Positions 44,683 through 53,852 are shown, numbered from the stretch's first letter. The stretch: DNA of 64,000 nt from Sphingobacterium multivorum (GCF_039511225.1 NZ_CP154261.1:2728001-2792000); one strand, 5' to 3'. Made by a program: numbers and translations. Notes: generated by a model from the letters alone, not told the origin.

Positions 44683-46500
44683 ATGAGCAAAACAGGAATC
44701 AGACAATTAGGGGTTCAATACAATGGCAAGCTATGGGAAATTCGCGTATGGGCGCCAAATGCAAAGAATGTCTATTGCATGCTTTATAATATGGGTGTCG
44801 AAATACCGCTAGAGCAGCAAGCCTACGGTTATTGGTATGCCGAAAGTGATTTAATCCGTGCGGGCGATTTGTATGAAATACGGGTAGACGACAACGAATA
44901 CCCTGATCCGCTTTCTCGTTCACAACCGGAAGGTGTTCATGGACCGTCTCAAGCTGTAGACCTCGCTTTTTCATGGACCGATCAAGACTATCAGCCGCCG
45001 CAACAATCAGATTTTATCATCTATGAGCTTCATGTAGGTACATTCTCGTCGTCCCATGACTTTGATGGAGTTATCAAAAAGATTTCTTATCTGAAAAATT
45101 TGGGAATAACTGCTATCGAAATCATGCCGGTCGCTCAATTTCCCGGAGAAAGAAATTGGGGTTATGATGGCGTATTTCCATTCGCGGTACAGCATTCTTA
45201 TGGTGGCGCTTCCGAATTACAACGGCTAGTTAATGCCTGTCATGAGGCTGGTATAGCTGTAATTCTCGATGTGGTCTATAATCATGTAGGCCCCGAAGGA
45301 AATTATTTTGCGCAGTATGGTCCTTATTTCACTGAGAAATATCGAACGCCCTGGGGCGATGCACTCAATTATGACGACCGTTTCTGTCACGGACAGCGGG
45401 ATTTGGTAATCAACAATGTACGGATGTGGTTTGAAGACTTTCACATTGATGCGCTGCGCATGGATGCAGTACATGCGATCAAGGATTTTAGTCCAATTCA
45501 CATCCTTCAGGAAATCCGTGCGGAAACGGATAATGTGATCGCTAAAACAGGGAAAAATCGATATCTCTTTGTTGAGTGCGATCTTAACGACAGAAGATTT
45601 TTAGACCCCTTGGCAAAAAATGGCTTTGCGATGGATGCGCAGTGGCTAGATGAGTTTCACCATGCCTTACGCGTAGCCGTAGGTGAGCCGAAGAAAGGTT
45701 ATTATCGGGAGTTTAATGGCGTTGAAGATCTCGCAAAAGCCTACGAGAAGGCCTATGTTTTTGATGGGAACTATTCTTTTCATCGCGAGAAATTTTTTGG
45801 AACAGATACGGCGGGTATTCCAGGCGATCGCTTCATTGTTTTCAGTCAGAATCATGATCAGGTCGGCAATAGGATGCTGGGTGATCGTGCGGCCTCGCTT
45901 TACGCCAGAGAAATAACACGTCTTATGACTTTTGCTGTATTCATGTCACCCTATCTTCCTCTAGTATTTATGGGCGAAGAATGGGGGACAGCGCGACCTT
46001 TTCCGTATTTTATCAGTCACAGTGATCCAGAGCTGGTAGAGCTGGTGCGGCAGGGCCGCAAGCGGGAGTTTGAAGATTTTCTCACAGATCACGAGGTTCC
46101 CGATCCACAGGATGAAACAATATTTAGGCAAGCTGTGTTGGATTGGGACGAATTGAACAGGCAACCATATCAGCAACAGTTGTCCTATTATAAATCGTTG
46201 ATCGCATTTCGGAAAAGCAATCCGTTGTTAAAAAATATGCAACGAAGTGATATCAGGACTGAGTGCCTCTGTGATAAGAAGGTACTTAGTATCTATGTGG
46301 AACAAAAGGAGAGGCAAATGATTATCCTGATGAACTTTTCAGCTCATTTACAACATGTCAATCTACCAGCAGCTGTGCAATGGACCTTGTCATTTGATAC
46401 CAGTGTACTGGACGCCGACCTTTTGGCAGAGACTGACGCTGTTGCAGTGCAGGACTGTTCCTTATTACCATGGTCAGGGTATGCTTACACTTCGAAATAG
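44683..46500 (+). CDS. treZ: Malto-oligosyltrehalose trehalohydrolase TreZ
   Basis: A 605-residue GH13 enzyme that cuts trehalose from the TreY product. An N-terminal CBM48-like domain (WEIRVWAPNAKNVYC) precedes the barrel: GIAVILDVVYNHVGPEGNY, DALRMDAVHAI (Asp), LFVECDLND (Glu), SQNHDQVGNRM and the TreZ-like VFMGEEWGTARPF. It starts 15 bases after glgX and ends the operon at a strong terminator. With the two preceding genes it completes the glycogen-to-trehalose route; no OtsA/OtsB pair is seen here. Confidence 0.95.
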   Translation: MSKTGIRQLGVQYNGKLWEIRVWAPNAKNVYCMLYNMGVEIPLEQQAYGYWYAESDLIRAGDLYEIRVDDNEYPDPLSRSQPEGVHGPSQAVDLAFSWTDQDYQPPQQSDFIIYELHVGTFSSSHDFDGVIKKISYLKNLGITAIEIMPVAQFPGERNWGYDGVFPFAVQHSYGGASELQRLVNACHEAGIAVILDVVYNHVGPEGNYFAQYGPYFTEKYRTPWGDALNYDDRFCHGQRDLVINNVRMWFEDFHIDALRMDAVHAIKDFSPIHILQEIRAETDNVIAKTGKNRYLFVECDLNDRRFLDPLAKNGFAMDAQWLDEFHHALRVAVGEPKKGYYREFNGVEDLAKAYEKAYVFDGNYSFHREKFFGTDTAGIPGDRFIVFSQNHDQVGNRMLGDRAASLYAREITRLMTFAVFMSPYLPLVFMGEEWGTARPFPYFISHSDPELVELVRQGRKREFEDFLTDHEVPDPQDETIFRQAVLDWDELNRQPYQQQLSYYKSLIAFRKSNPLLKNMQRSDIRTECLCDKKVLSIYVEQKERQMIILMNFSAHLQHVNLPAAVQWTLSFDTSVLDADLLAETDAVAVQDCSLLPWSGYAYTSK

Positions 46501-46638
46501 ATCGTTTTGGAAAGATTTAAGTGAGTTGATCTTCAGGAATGAAAGCTATTAAAAGATAAAAACAAATTATTCAAACAACTTCGTTAAAAGTATTGTTCCT
46601 TATTTAAATACGGCTTGTCCAGTCGTGAAGAAAGTTTT

Positions 46639-46670
46639 AAAAGCTAGGTCCTTTCCAACCTAGCTTTTTT
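46639..46670 (+). terminator. Rho-independent terminator of the trehalose operon
   Basis: Eleven-base perfect stem AAAAGCTAGGT / ACCTAGCTTTT with an 8-base loop and T run. It begins 139 bases after the treZ stop. Confidence 0.85.
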
Positions 46671-46903
46671 ATTTTTAAAAGGAACAATTGCTTATGGTTT
46701 TGAATACCAGTGGTTTGAACGATCAGCTATTCAGAATAAATTTTAAACAAACGTTTGATCTGTTATTCGTCGCAATTTTTTTTTATCTTAGCCTAAGATA
46801 TGACATGTTTGAAGAGGGGTGCTAGATTTATGATGTATGGCAAATTATCTCTTTCGAGAATTTCCTATTATTAGCGAATTAAATGATTAAAAACTAGCAA
46901 ACT
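46671..46903. other. Upstream region of the bacteriophytochrome gene
   Basis: No gene. Two palindromes are visible: CAAACGTTTG (46748-46757) and ATCTTAG-C-CTAAGAT (46785-46799). The second overlaps TATCTTAG, a one-mismatch relative of the -7 element. They may be operator sites. Confidence 0.4.
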
Positions 46904-49078
46904 ATGCGTCAACTGGAGTGTCACGAAGAGAAAATCCACCTATGCGGTAAGATCCAGTCTTTCGGTTTCCTTTGTATTTTTGATGAGAGCGGATGTATTG
47001 CCGCAAGTGAAAACTTAACTATCGTCCTTGATATTCCCATGAAGGAAATCCTCGGACGCTCTATTGCTCAGCTATTACCATTGCTATCGTCCGAAAAGGA
47101 GTTGAATCTTAAAGAGATTGAAACGCAAATTAGAGGAGAGATCTTTACACGTTTTGTGGAGCGTATCCGCATTAAAAATGTAGACTATTACCTGAGTATT
47201 TACCAGTACGACGAGCGGACATACCTTGAAATAGAAATCTGTAATGAAAATCATTTAAAAGCGACGCGATTATTTTATTATGCGAAGTACCTTGAAGAAC
47301 GTCATGGCAATGCTTGGCAATCATTGACTGTACTGATCCGTCAGATCATTGGTTTTGACCGAGTTATGGTATACCGTTTCGAGGAGGACAATAGCGGACA
47401 GGTCATTGCAGAGTCCATCGCAGATGGAATGACCCCATTGATGGGCTACCGGTATCCGGAATTTGATATTCCGGCACAAGCACGCGAACTCTATGTGAAG
47501 TTTCTTGCGCGCCACGTAGCTGATGTTGATGGTCCGACTATTGGTATACAGGGTTTGGAGGCTGCTGAGGTAGACTTGACACGCTGTAGCCTCAGAGCAT
47601 TATCTCCAGTACATTTACAATATCTTAAAAACGCAGGAGCACGGGCCAGTGCCAGTTTTTCTATCGTTATCGAAGGAAAACTTTGGGGCTTGGTGGCGTG
47701 CCAGAATAGCGAGCCTTTGAATGTTGATCTCGCCCAACGTCATTTATGCGCTTTTTTAACGCAATACGCTATAAACTACTATCTTTCAGAACATCAAAAA
47801 GAAAACCTGGTAGCACAAACCATTATGGGTGTTATGGAACGTGATCTGAAGTCTGAGTTATTAGTTAATAGCGATATTGGAATTGTGCTTGAACGCTTTG
47901 CACCACAAATTCTAGAAATTGCGGGCGCAGATGGACTAGTGATCAAGCACGACCGGGGTTCTAAAAGTTGGGGCGATATACCCACTGAATTGCAGTTGCG
48001 TGAGATCGATCGCTTTATAGAAGAAGAGGGGCAAAATGATTTATTTTTTACATCAAACTTTGTCTATGGTGACAGTGAACCCCCGCAAGCGGTTATATTG
48101 CCTGGCATTTTGCGGATAAATATCCTTCCCAGCAATAAATGGCACATCTATTTATTCCGCAGAGAACATGTTTACGAAGATGTATGGGCTGGAAAACCCG
48201 AAAAAATATATCATTACGATCCTGAAAAGAAAGTTGAATTTCCATCTCCACGGACATCTTTTGAAGCTTGGCGTGAAAAGATGAAAGGCAAGTCTATCCA
48301 GTGGAAAAGTGCCGAGCTTTCTTTTATGGAGAAAGTCGCACAAATAACCCAACAAGCTATTGCCCAGCGCGGCGGAGAGATTGCTCAGCTCAATAAAGAA
48401 CTTGTCAGGTCCAACAATGCCTTGGATACATTTGGCTATACATTAACCCATGATCTTAAAAATCCACTTTCATCGATAAAGCTTGCTGCCCAGATGATGT
48501 TGATGAAAGATGATCTTCCGAAGGATATGTTACGCAAAATGGCACTAAATATTATGGATGCTACCGCGCTGATCACTGAAATGATGGACAAGGTGTATCA
48601 GCTAACGCAATCGAATCATGTTGCCTTTAAAACCGAATTGATCGATCCACGGAATAAAATTCTTAACATTCTCGAAAGCTGTAAGCAGCAGTTTGAAAGC
48701 GCCCATCTTGAGTTTGTTTTGGGAGAAACTTTGCCGATTTTAGGGGAAAGAACACTGTTATACCAGTTGTTCTTAAATCTGATCAGCAATGCCATAAAAT
48801 ATAGCAGTAAAAAAGATCGCCCGAGAGTCGAGGTATATAGTGAAAAGCAGGGACATTTCGTTAACTACTATATTAAAGACAATGGTATCGGAATGGATAT
48901 TAAGGATGATAGTAATATATTCGATATTTTTAAACGCTTGCCGAACTCGCAGGGATTTGAAGGTTCGGGAATTGGGCTCTCTATTGTAAAACGCATCGTA
49001 GATCGTCTCGAGGCAAAAGTCACCGTCGATAGCGAGCTTAATATAGGCACAACTTTTTGTATAACATTTAAAGGCTGA
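46904..49078 (+). CDS. Bacteriophytochrome sensor histidine kinase
   Basis: A 724-residue red/far-red photoreceptor kinase: PAS (about 1-110), GAF (120-295), PHY (310-490), HisKA (505-570; phospho-acceptor His516 in THDLKNP) and HATPase (610-724). Cys6 in LECHEEKIHL is placed as the biliverdin-binding Cys. The GAF chromophore pocket shows DIPAQARELY (Asp188) and SPVHLQYL (His237). The third conserved pocket His is Gln267 (GLVACQN, where others have ACHH), and IHxPGxIQPHG reads IHLCGKIQSFG. The PHY tongue motif PRTSF is at 449-453. No haem oxygenase or adjacent cognate regulator is visible. Confidence 0.93.
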   Translation: MRQLECHEEKIHLCGKIQSFGFLCIFDESGCIAASENLTIVLDIPMKEILGRSIAQLLPLLSSEKELNLKEIETQIRGEIFTRFVERIRIKNVDYYLSIYQYDERTYLEIEICNENHLKATRLFYYAKYLEERHGNAWQSLTVLIRQIIGFDRVMVYRFEEDNSGQVIAESIADGMTPLMGYRYPEFDIPAQARELYVKFLARHVADVDGPTIGIQGLEAAEVDLTRCSLRALSPVHLQYLKNAGARASASFSIVIEGKLWGLVACQNSEPLNVDLAQRHLCAFLTQYAINYYLSEHQKENLVAQTIMGVMERDLKSELLVNSDIGIVLERFAPQILEIAGADGLVIKHDRGSKSWGDIPTELQLREIDRFIEEEGQNDLFFTSNFVYGDSEPPQAVILPGILRINILPSNKWHIYLFRREHVYEDVWAGKPEKIYHYDPEKKVEFPSPRTSFEAWREKMKGKSIQWKSAELSFMEKVAQITQQAIAQRGGEIAQLNKELVRSNNALDTFGYTLTHDLKNPLSSIKLAAQMMLMKDDLPKDMLRKMALNIMDATALITEMMDKVYQLTQSNHVAFKTELIDPRNKILNILESCKQQFESAHLEFVLGETLPILGERTLLYQLFLNLISNAIKYSSKKDRPRVEVYSEKQGHFVNYYIKDNGIGMDIKDDSNIFDIFKRLPNSQGFEGSGIGLSIVKRIVDRLEAKVTVDSELNIGTTFCITFKG

Positions 49079-49102
49079 TAGACATATAAAAATTCGATAA
49101 AC

Positions 49103-49132
49103 AAAAAAAGGAGCCCTAAAGCTCCTTTTTTT
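49103..49132. terminator. Bidirectional terminator after the phytochrome gene
   Basis: GGAGC / GCTCC stem extended by A and T runs on either side, loop CCTAAA, then T run; 24 bases after the stop. Confidence 0.85.
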
Positions 49133-49419
49133 GTTTGAACGTAGCAGCAACCTTTAACAGCGGTAGAGTTGCTATCCGCCCTACCTACTTTAAACAAGGT
49201 TCATCCAGTCTATACTTTCCCTTATTAATGGGCCATCCGATCTTCTTGGAGAGAAAATTTAAGAACACTTTTAGAATTAAAACAAACGATTAGTCGATTG
49301 GAAAAGTTCCTATATGAAATGGTGAATATTGCCCGTCCAGATGGATATGCAAAAGTTATAGCTGAATTTTCTTCAAAGTTTATACAACAAACGATGTTTA
49401 AACCCAAAAATCGATTATA
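49133..49419. other. Region upstream of the catalase gene
   Basis: An uninterrupted 60-codon plus-strand frame without a good start (ending FKPKNRL, stop at 49418) occupies most of it and could be a fragment of a lost gene. Otherwise it is the catalase promoter region. Confidence 0.3.
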
Positions 49420-51609
49420 ATGAAAAAAAAAGAATTGAAGACTGAACAAGTTGATCCAGTGGAAAATAAAAAGGTCAACGCCCTAAGACCACATACGGCG
49501 GACGCCACAGGACAGCAAATGACCACTGATCAGGGAGTTAAGATCAATGACGACCAAAACTCGCTGCGCGCTGGAGACCGGGGCGCTACGCTTTTGGAAG
49601 ATTTTATTCTCCGAGAGAAGATCACACATTTTGACCACGAGCGCATTCCCGAACGTGTTGTACACGCAAGAGGTTCGGGCGCGCATGGCGTATTCAAACT
49701 ATACAAGCCTTTAGCTGAATGGACAAAAGCTGGTTTTCTTAATGATATCGAAACTGAAACCCCAGTGTTTGTACGTTTCTCTACGGTTGCTGGTTCGAGG
49801 GGGTCGACGGATCTTGCCCGCGACGTTCGTGGTTTTGCCGTCAAATTTTATACACAAGAAGGTAATTTCGATCTGGTGGGTAATAATATGCCTGTATTCT
49901 TTATTCAGGATGCAATGAAGTTCCCCGATCTTGTTCACGCTGTCAAGCCCGAACCCGACAATGAAATTCCACAAGCGGCTTCTGCCCATGATACATTTTG
50001 GGACTTCATTTCTTTAATGCCCGAGTCGACGCACATGATTATGTGGCTGATGAGTGATCGAGCAATACCGCGTAGTTACCGCATGATGGAGGGGTTTGGT
50101 GTTCATACTTTTCGGTTGATCAATGCCAATGGTGAATCGCACTTTGTTAAGTTTCATTGGAAACCACTGCTTGGTGTGCATTCAGTCGCATGGGATGAAG
50201 CCCAAAATATATCCGGTAAAGACCCAGATTTTCATCGAAGGGATCTCTGGGACGCCATTGAAAGCGGTGCCTTTCCGGAATGGGAACTTGGCGTACAGGT
50301 CATTCCCGAATCAGACGAATTTAAGTATGATTTCGACCTACTAGATCCAACGAAAATTGTTCCTGAAGAGTTGGTGCCTGTTCAGCCTATTGGAAAAATG
50401 ACCTTAAATCGCAATCCAGATAATTTCTTTGCCGAAACGGAACAGGTTGCCTTTCATATTGGCAATATTGTGCCAGGAATTGATTTTACAAACGATCCGT
50501 TGTTGCAAGGCCGATTGTTCTCTTACACAGATACCCAACTTATTCGTTTAGGCGGACCTAATTTTCATGAAATTCCGATTAATAGGCCCATCTGTCCTTC
50601 GCACAACAACCAGCGTGACGGATTTATGCGACAAAGGATTGATCGAGGTAAAACGAGCTATGGACCAAATTCATTGGGGAATAATGATCCTGCGCAGGTT
50701 GGCGAGGCAGATGGTGGTTTTAAAAGCTATCAAGAGCGTATTGATGCCAGAAAAGTGCGAGCTAGGAGCGATAGCTTCCGCGACCATTTTAGTCAAGCAA
50801 GGCTGTTTTATAATAGCCAGTCTGAGCCGGAAAAAAATCATCTTGTCGATGCGTTCAGTTTTGAGCTGGGTAAAGTGAAGGCCGTTTCGGTAAGGCAACG
50901 CATGATTGGTATACTGTCGCTGGTCGATCAGGGGCTGGCAGCTGAAGTTGCGTTTGCCCTGGGATTGCAGGTGCAAGAAGAACTTGAAAAGCCGATTAAT
51001 AAAAGCCTCCCAGCAGATGCTGATCCTTCCGATTATGAGCCTATTCAAGTCAAGGAGCAATTAAAAAAATCGGCGGCTTTAAGTATGCAAAATACGATAA
51101 AAGATACGATCAAGAGTCGAAAGATCGCCGTGCTTGCTGCTGATGGAGTAGATACGAAATCATTTCAGGCCGTGGCAGATGCGATCCGTGCTGAAGGCGG
51201 AATTGTCGATGTTATCGCACCTAAACTCGGGCAGGTTACGGGCACGGACAAAAAGAAGATCCCTGTTGAAGAAAGCTTTTTAACGGGAGCATCCGTGCTG
51301 TATGACGCCATATATATACCCGGAGGAAAGGATAGCGTGGCTACACTGCAGTCCAATGCCGATGCTGTTCATTTTTTAAATGAAGCATTTAAACACTGTA
51401 AAGCAATTGCCGCGGATGTCGAGGCAAGTCCGGTTTTGGAAGCGACCTATTTTTTTAGCAAGGTATACCAAGAACTTTCAGCAGAGACTGTACTTGATGA
51501 TGGAATTATTGTTGATGAGGATCCAAAGTCCTTAGTGGATAAATTCATTAAAGCAATTGCCCAACACCGGTTTTGGGAGCGGGAAAAATCGCGCAGAGTG
51601 CCTGCCTAG
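49420..51609 (+). CDS. katE: Catalase HPII, large-subunit clade 2
   Basis: A 729-residue haem catalase that disproportionates hydrogen peroxide. VVHARGSGAHG holds the catalytic His (82), DLVGNNMPVFF the Asn (155-156), and RLFSYTDTQLIRLG the proximal Tyr ligand. The C-terminal 160 or so residues (from KIAVLAADGVD) form the DJ-1/GATase-like domain that defines the large clade-2 enzymes; AADVEAS stands where the active Cys of DJ-1 lies. The N-terminal extension before the core is long and polar, as in HPII. A perfect 14-base hairpin follows. The gene is convergent with the ankyrin gene. Confidence 0.96.
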   Translation: MKKKELKTEQVDPVENKKVNALRPHTADATGQQMTTDQGVKINDDQNSLRAGDRGATLLEDFILREKITHFDHERIPERVVHARGSGAHGVFKLYKPLAEWTKAGFLNDIETETPVFVRFSTVAGSRGSTDLARDVRGFAVKFYTQEGNFDLVGNNMPVFFIQDAMKFPDLVHAVKPEPDNEIPQAASAHDTFWDFISLMPESTHMIMWLMSDRAIPRSYRMMEGFGVHTFRLINANGESHFVKFHWKPLLGVHSVAWDEAQNISGKDPDFHRRDLWDAIESGAFPEWELGVQVIPESDEFKYDFDLLDPTKIVPEELVPVQPIGKMTLNRNPDNFFAETEQVAFHIGNIVPGIDFTNDPLLQGRLFSYTDTQLIRLGGPNFHEIPINRPICPSHNNQRDGFMRQRIDRGKTSYGPNSLGNNDPAQVGEADGGFKSYQERIDARKVRARSDSFRDHFSQARLFYNSQSEPEKNHLVDAFSFELGKVKAVSVRQRMIGILSLVDQGLAAEVAFALGLQVQEELEKPINKSLPADADPSDYEPIQVKEQLKKSAALSMQNTIKDTIKSRKIAVLAADGVDTKSFQAVADAIRAEGGIVDVIAPKLGQVTGTDKKKIPVEESFLTGASVLYDAIYIPGGKDSVATLQSNADAVHFLNEAFKHCKAIAADVEASPVLEATYFFSKVYQELSAETVLDDGIIVDEDPKSLVDKFIKAIAQHRFWEREKSRRVPA

Positions 51610-51636
51610 TTTATAAATGATATCCAACGTAGAAAT

Positions 51637-51677
51637 AAATATGCCCCAAAAAGTTTTGTACTATTTGGGGCATATTT
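51637..51677. terminator. Bidirectional terminator between katE and the ankyrin gene
   Basis: Perfect 14-base stem AAATATGCCCCAAA / TTTGGGGCATATTT, 13-base loop, between the two convergent genes. Confidence 0.85.
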
Positions 51678-51703
51678 ATGGTGCCATCCTATTTAAATAA
51701 ATA

Positions 51704-52177
51704 CTAATGCTGTAGCAGTGTGAGGGCGGTATCATTCCCCTGCTGCGCTGCAAGATCTAACACCGACAAGCCACGTGTATCGAGTAGCCTGGTATTTGCA
51801 CCATTATCAAGTAAAAGCTTAAGTACTTCATTTCTGCCAAACATGGCTGCAAACATCAGAGCTGTCCCACCGTTACCATGTTGTAGGTTTAAATTCGCGC
51901 CATAACCGATTAACAATTTGGCAATATCATGATAACCTTTAAAAGCTACACCCATGAGGGCTGTGTTTCCACCATTATCCTGTGCATTTACATCGGCACC
52001 AGCTTCCAATAGCAATTGGGCCGCAGCCAGCTTATTGTTATAACATGCAATGATCAATGGCGTATAGCCTTTGCCATCCCGTGTATTTACATCGGTGTTT
52101 TGATCGATCAATTCACGTAAGACTTCGAGATTGCCCAATCGGGCGGCATGAATCATGATTTCTGAGTTTTGTGTCAT
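51704..52177 (-). CDS. Ankyrin-repeat protein
   Basis: A 157-residue protein made of about four ankyrin repeats with consensus spacing: AARLGNLEVLRELIDQNTDVNTRDGKGYTPLI, ACYNNKLAAAQLLLEAGADVNAQDNGGNTALM and so on. There is no signal peptide, so it is probably cytoplasmic. Ankyrin proteins next to catalases are known in proteobacteria (for example AnkB of Pseudomonas aeruginosa, needed for KatB activity); here the gene is convergent with katE. A similar helper role is possible but not shown. Confidence 0.9.
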   Translation of the reverse strand: MTQNSEIMIHAARLGNLEVLRELIDQNTDVNTRDGKGYTPLIIACYNNKLAAAQLLLEAGADVNAQDNGGNTALMGVAFKGYHDIAKLLIGYGANLNLQHGNGGTALMFAAMFGRNEVLKLLLDNGANTRLLDTRGLSVLDLAAQQGNDTALTLLQH

Positions 52178-52425
52178 AGTGGTTCAGTTTATATCGTAAA
52201 AAGCGTAAAATGGGATCGGCAAAAATGCTTCCTGGCGTTCCTTTTTAATTTGAACAAAGCTGAGGACTGAAACGTTTGCGCTCATTCAACGTTTTGAAAA
52301 GCTTAATTAAAATGTCAAGGTAATTTTCTTACCTCAGCTACTGATGAAGAACATAAAGTTAGCGACAGCATCAGACTATTCTTTCTGCCATGGATTGAAT
52401 AGCGAGTCTGTAAATCTTTAAAACA

Positions 52426-52460
52426 AACAAAGCCGAACGTATTTTACGTTCGGCTTTGTT
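52426..52460. terminator. Terminator after the Lmo0937-type gene
   Basis: Perfect 16-base stem AACAAAGCCGAACGTA / TACGTTCGGCTTTGTT with a 3-base loop, 17 bases beyond the stop of the minus-strand gene. The rest of 52178-52425 shows no gene. Confidence 0.85.
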
Positions 52461-52477
52461 CATCGTTTGAGTTTGGT

Positions 52478-52630
52478 TTAAGCAGCGCCACGAATGACAC
52501 GTAACAAAACGACAATAATGGCAATGACCAATAACACGTGGATGATATTTCCCGTAGCATAACCTCCAAAAAAACTTATCGCCCAAATGATGACCAATAT
52601 AACGGCGATGATGTACAATAGATTTCCCAT
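52478..52630 (-). CDS. Lmo0937-family 50-residue membrane protein
   Basis: Minus-strand ATG at 52630 to TAA at 52478 gives a 50-residue protein (MGNLLYIIAVILVIIWAISF ... LLRVIRGAA) with two hydrophobic helices and the pattern of the small Lmo0937-type family, often called a stress-induced membrane peptide. Its function is unknown. It has its own strong terminator and a 400-base divergent region shared with the ECF sigma gene, so it may be a target of that sigma factor. Confidence 0.85.
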   Translation of the reverse strand: MGNLLYIIAVILVIIWAISFFGGYATGNIIHVLLVIAIIVVLLRVIRGAA

Positions 52631-52767
52631 AATTTGATTTTTTTATTAGAACAGCATTCGAAGAGTGATAGTTTGCTTTGATATTGTATTTCGATCAATT
52701 ATGTGTTCAGTTTTTTCAACAACTGTATACAATGTTCATCTGAGTATAAATTGCTAAAACGCAGAAT

Positions 52768-52780
52768 AAACGTATTTCTA
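52768..52780 (+). repeat. 13-base direct repeat, copy 1 (AAACGTATTTCTA)
   Basis: An identical 13-mer occurs at 52904-52916. An 11-base version (AACGTATTTCT) is found at 53884-53894, just before the baeRF3 gene. It is a candidate promoter or operator element in front of the ECF sigma gene. Confidence 0.5.
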
Positions 52781-52903
52781 ACATTTCAGCAGTAAATAAA
52801 TACCTTATTATCTTTTTTTATTAGTTGCTTATTTTTTGATCATTATTTAAAATAAATGTCAAAAAGCTATTAAACTTTGCTTAATTAGCTTTATAAAATA
52901 GGA

Positions 52904-52916
52904 AAACGTATTTCTA
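52904..52916 (+). repeat. 13-base direct repeat, copy 2 (AAACGTATTTCTA)
   Basis: Identical to 52768-52780, 123 bases upstream of the ECF sigma start. The remaining sequence of 52631-53038 is AT-rich without a gene. Confidence 0.5.
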
Positions 52917-53038
52917 CCCTCAATGCTGCTATTTATTTTTGAGCGCAAAGGGAGCTTCAAACCTAGCATCCTTCTTGTTACCTCTGTTCATGTAAAACCA
53001 TTTTAAACAATCAGTTGAAAAAAGAAAGAGGATAAGTT

Positions 53039-53539
53039 ATGAACAACTACAATTTAAATGTACTCATCAACGAAAAAAGAAGTTTGCTTAATCATTTTGC
53101 TGCTAAATTTACAGCTGATCCGGATGAAAAGGAAGATTTGATCCAAGAAACCTGGATAAGGGCATTGAAGTCCATAGACAACTTTGTGCAGCATCCGAAG
53201 TTAATGAGCTGGCTATATGTGATTATGAAGCATACGTATATTAATAAGTATAGAAAAGCCAAGCGCGTAACGGAAATTCAGGATAATTATATTGCCTTAG
53301 AAAGTACCAACACGTCTGAACTCAATAAAGGGATCAATAAGTTTATGGCCGAAGACATCGAAAAAGCGATGACCAGTCTTACGCCCGAAAATTATGAAAT
53401 TTTCCGTCTATTTTTAGATGGTTATAAATACCATGAAATCGCTTCCTATTTTAATATGCCAGAAGGCACTATAAAGACCAGAATTCACATGGTACGTAAA
53501 AAGCTGCAAAAACAGCTCAAAGTTTACCGCTTAAATTAA
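53039..53539 (+). CDS. ECF RNA polymerase sigma factor
   Basis: A 166-residue sigma factor: region 2 (DLIQETWIRALKSIDNFV, SWLYVIMKHTYINKYRKAKR) and region 4 (LDGYKYHEIASYFNMPEGTIKTRIHMVRKKLQKQL). It is a close paralogue of the factor at 35897. No anti-sigma or FecR-type gene follows; a terminator does. The motif AAACGTATTTCTA is repeated upstream, which suggests autoregulation. A role in stress control is inferred from neighbours (catalase, trehalose, Lmo0937-type protein). Confidence 0.93.
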   Translation: MNNYNLNVLINEKRSLLNHFAAKFTADPDEKEDLIQETWIRALKSIDNFVQHPKLMSWLYVIMKHTYINKYRKAKRVTEIQDNYIALESTNTSELNKGINKFMAEDIEKAMTSLTPENYEIFRLFLDGYKYHEIASYFNMPEGTIKTRIHMVRKKLQKQLKVYRLN

Positions 53540-53556
53540 CTGTTTCGACGACTATA

Positions 53557-53591
53557 AATAAAAGCTAGGCTTCAATTGTCTAGCTTTTATT
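53557..53591 (+). terminator. Terminator after the ECF sigma gene
   Basis: Twelve-base perfect stem AATAAAAGCTAG / CTAGCTTTTATT with an 11-base loop, 17 bases after the stop. Confidence 0.8.
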
Positions 53592-53608
53592 CCTCGAAAG
53601 AGGACATT

Positions 53609-53852
53609 TTACTTTGTGATAAACGCTGTGGTAAAGTCAATCAGAATATCAAAATCAACATCCTCAATAGCTTTTTATCGTATCTACAGGAGTGTTGGAG
53701 ACCGACCCAACCTGTCGCTCCGCGATAAAATTATTTTTCATGTAGATGCTTTTTTGCCTAGCATAACTGTCAAGGGGATGTATTGTTTTTTGAAGATTAG
53801 TTCTCGGAAACTGTTTCACTTCAATTTTATCCAAACAAGAAGCTTCCTGCAA
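53609..53852 (-). pseudogene. Possible frameshifted gene remnant, unknown family
   Basis: A minus-strand frame ends ...GSVSNTPVDTIKSY at a stop. Removing one A from an A5 run would let it continue coherently as VDTIKAIEDVDFDILIDFTT to a stop at 53609. No ATG is found at its 5' end. The family is not recognised and chance cannot be excluded. Confidence 0.3.

Noticed and set aside
52371..52586. 71-codon minus-strand frame overlapping the small membrane protein gene
   Set aside because: It runs through the terminator hairpin and lies in the wrong frame of the Lmo0937-type gene, which has the better protein pattern.
52768..52916. Repeats considered as a CRISPR or phage attachment site
   Set aside because: Only two 13-base copies with unrelated 123-base spacing and no integrase or cas gene; a regulatory motif is more likely.
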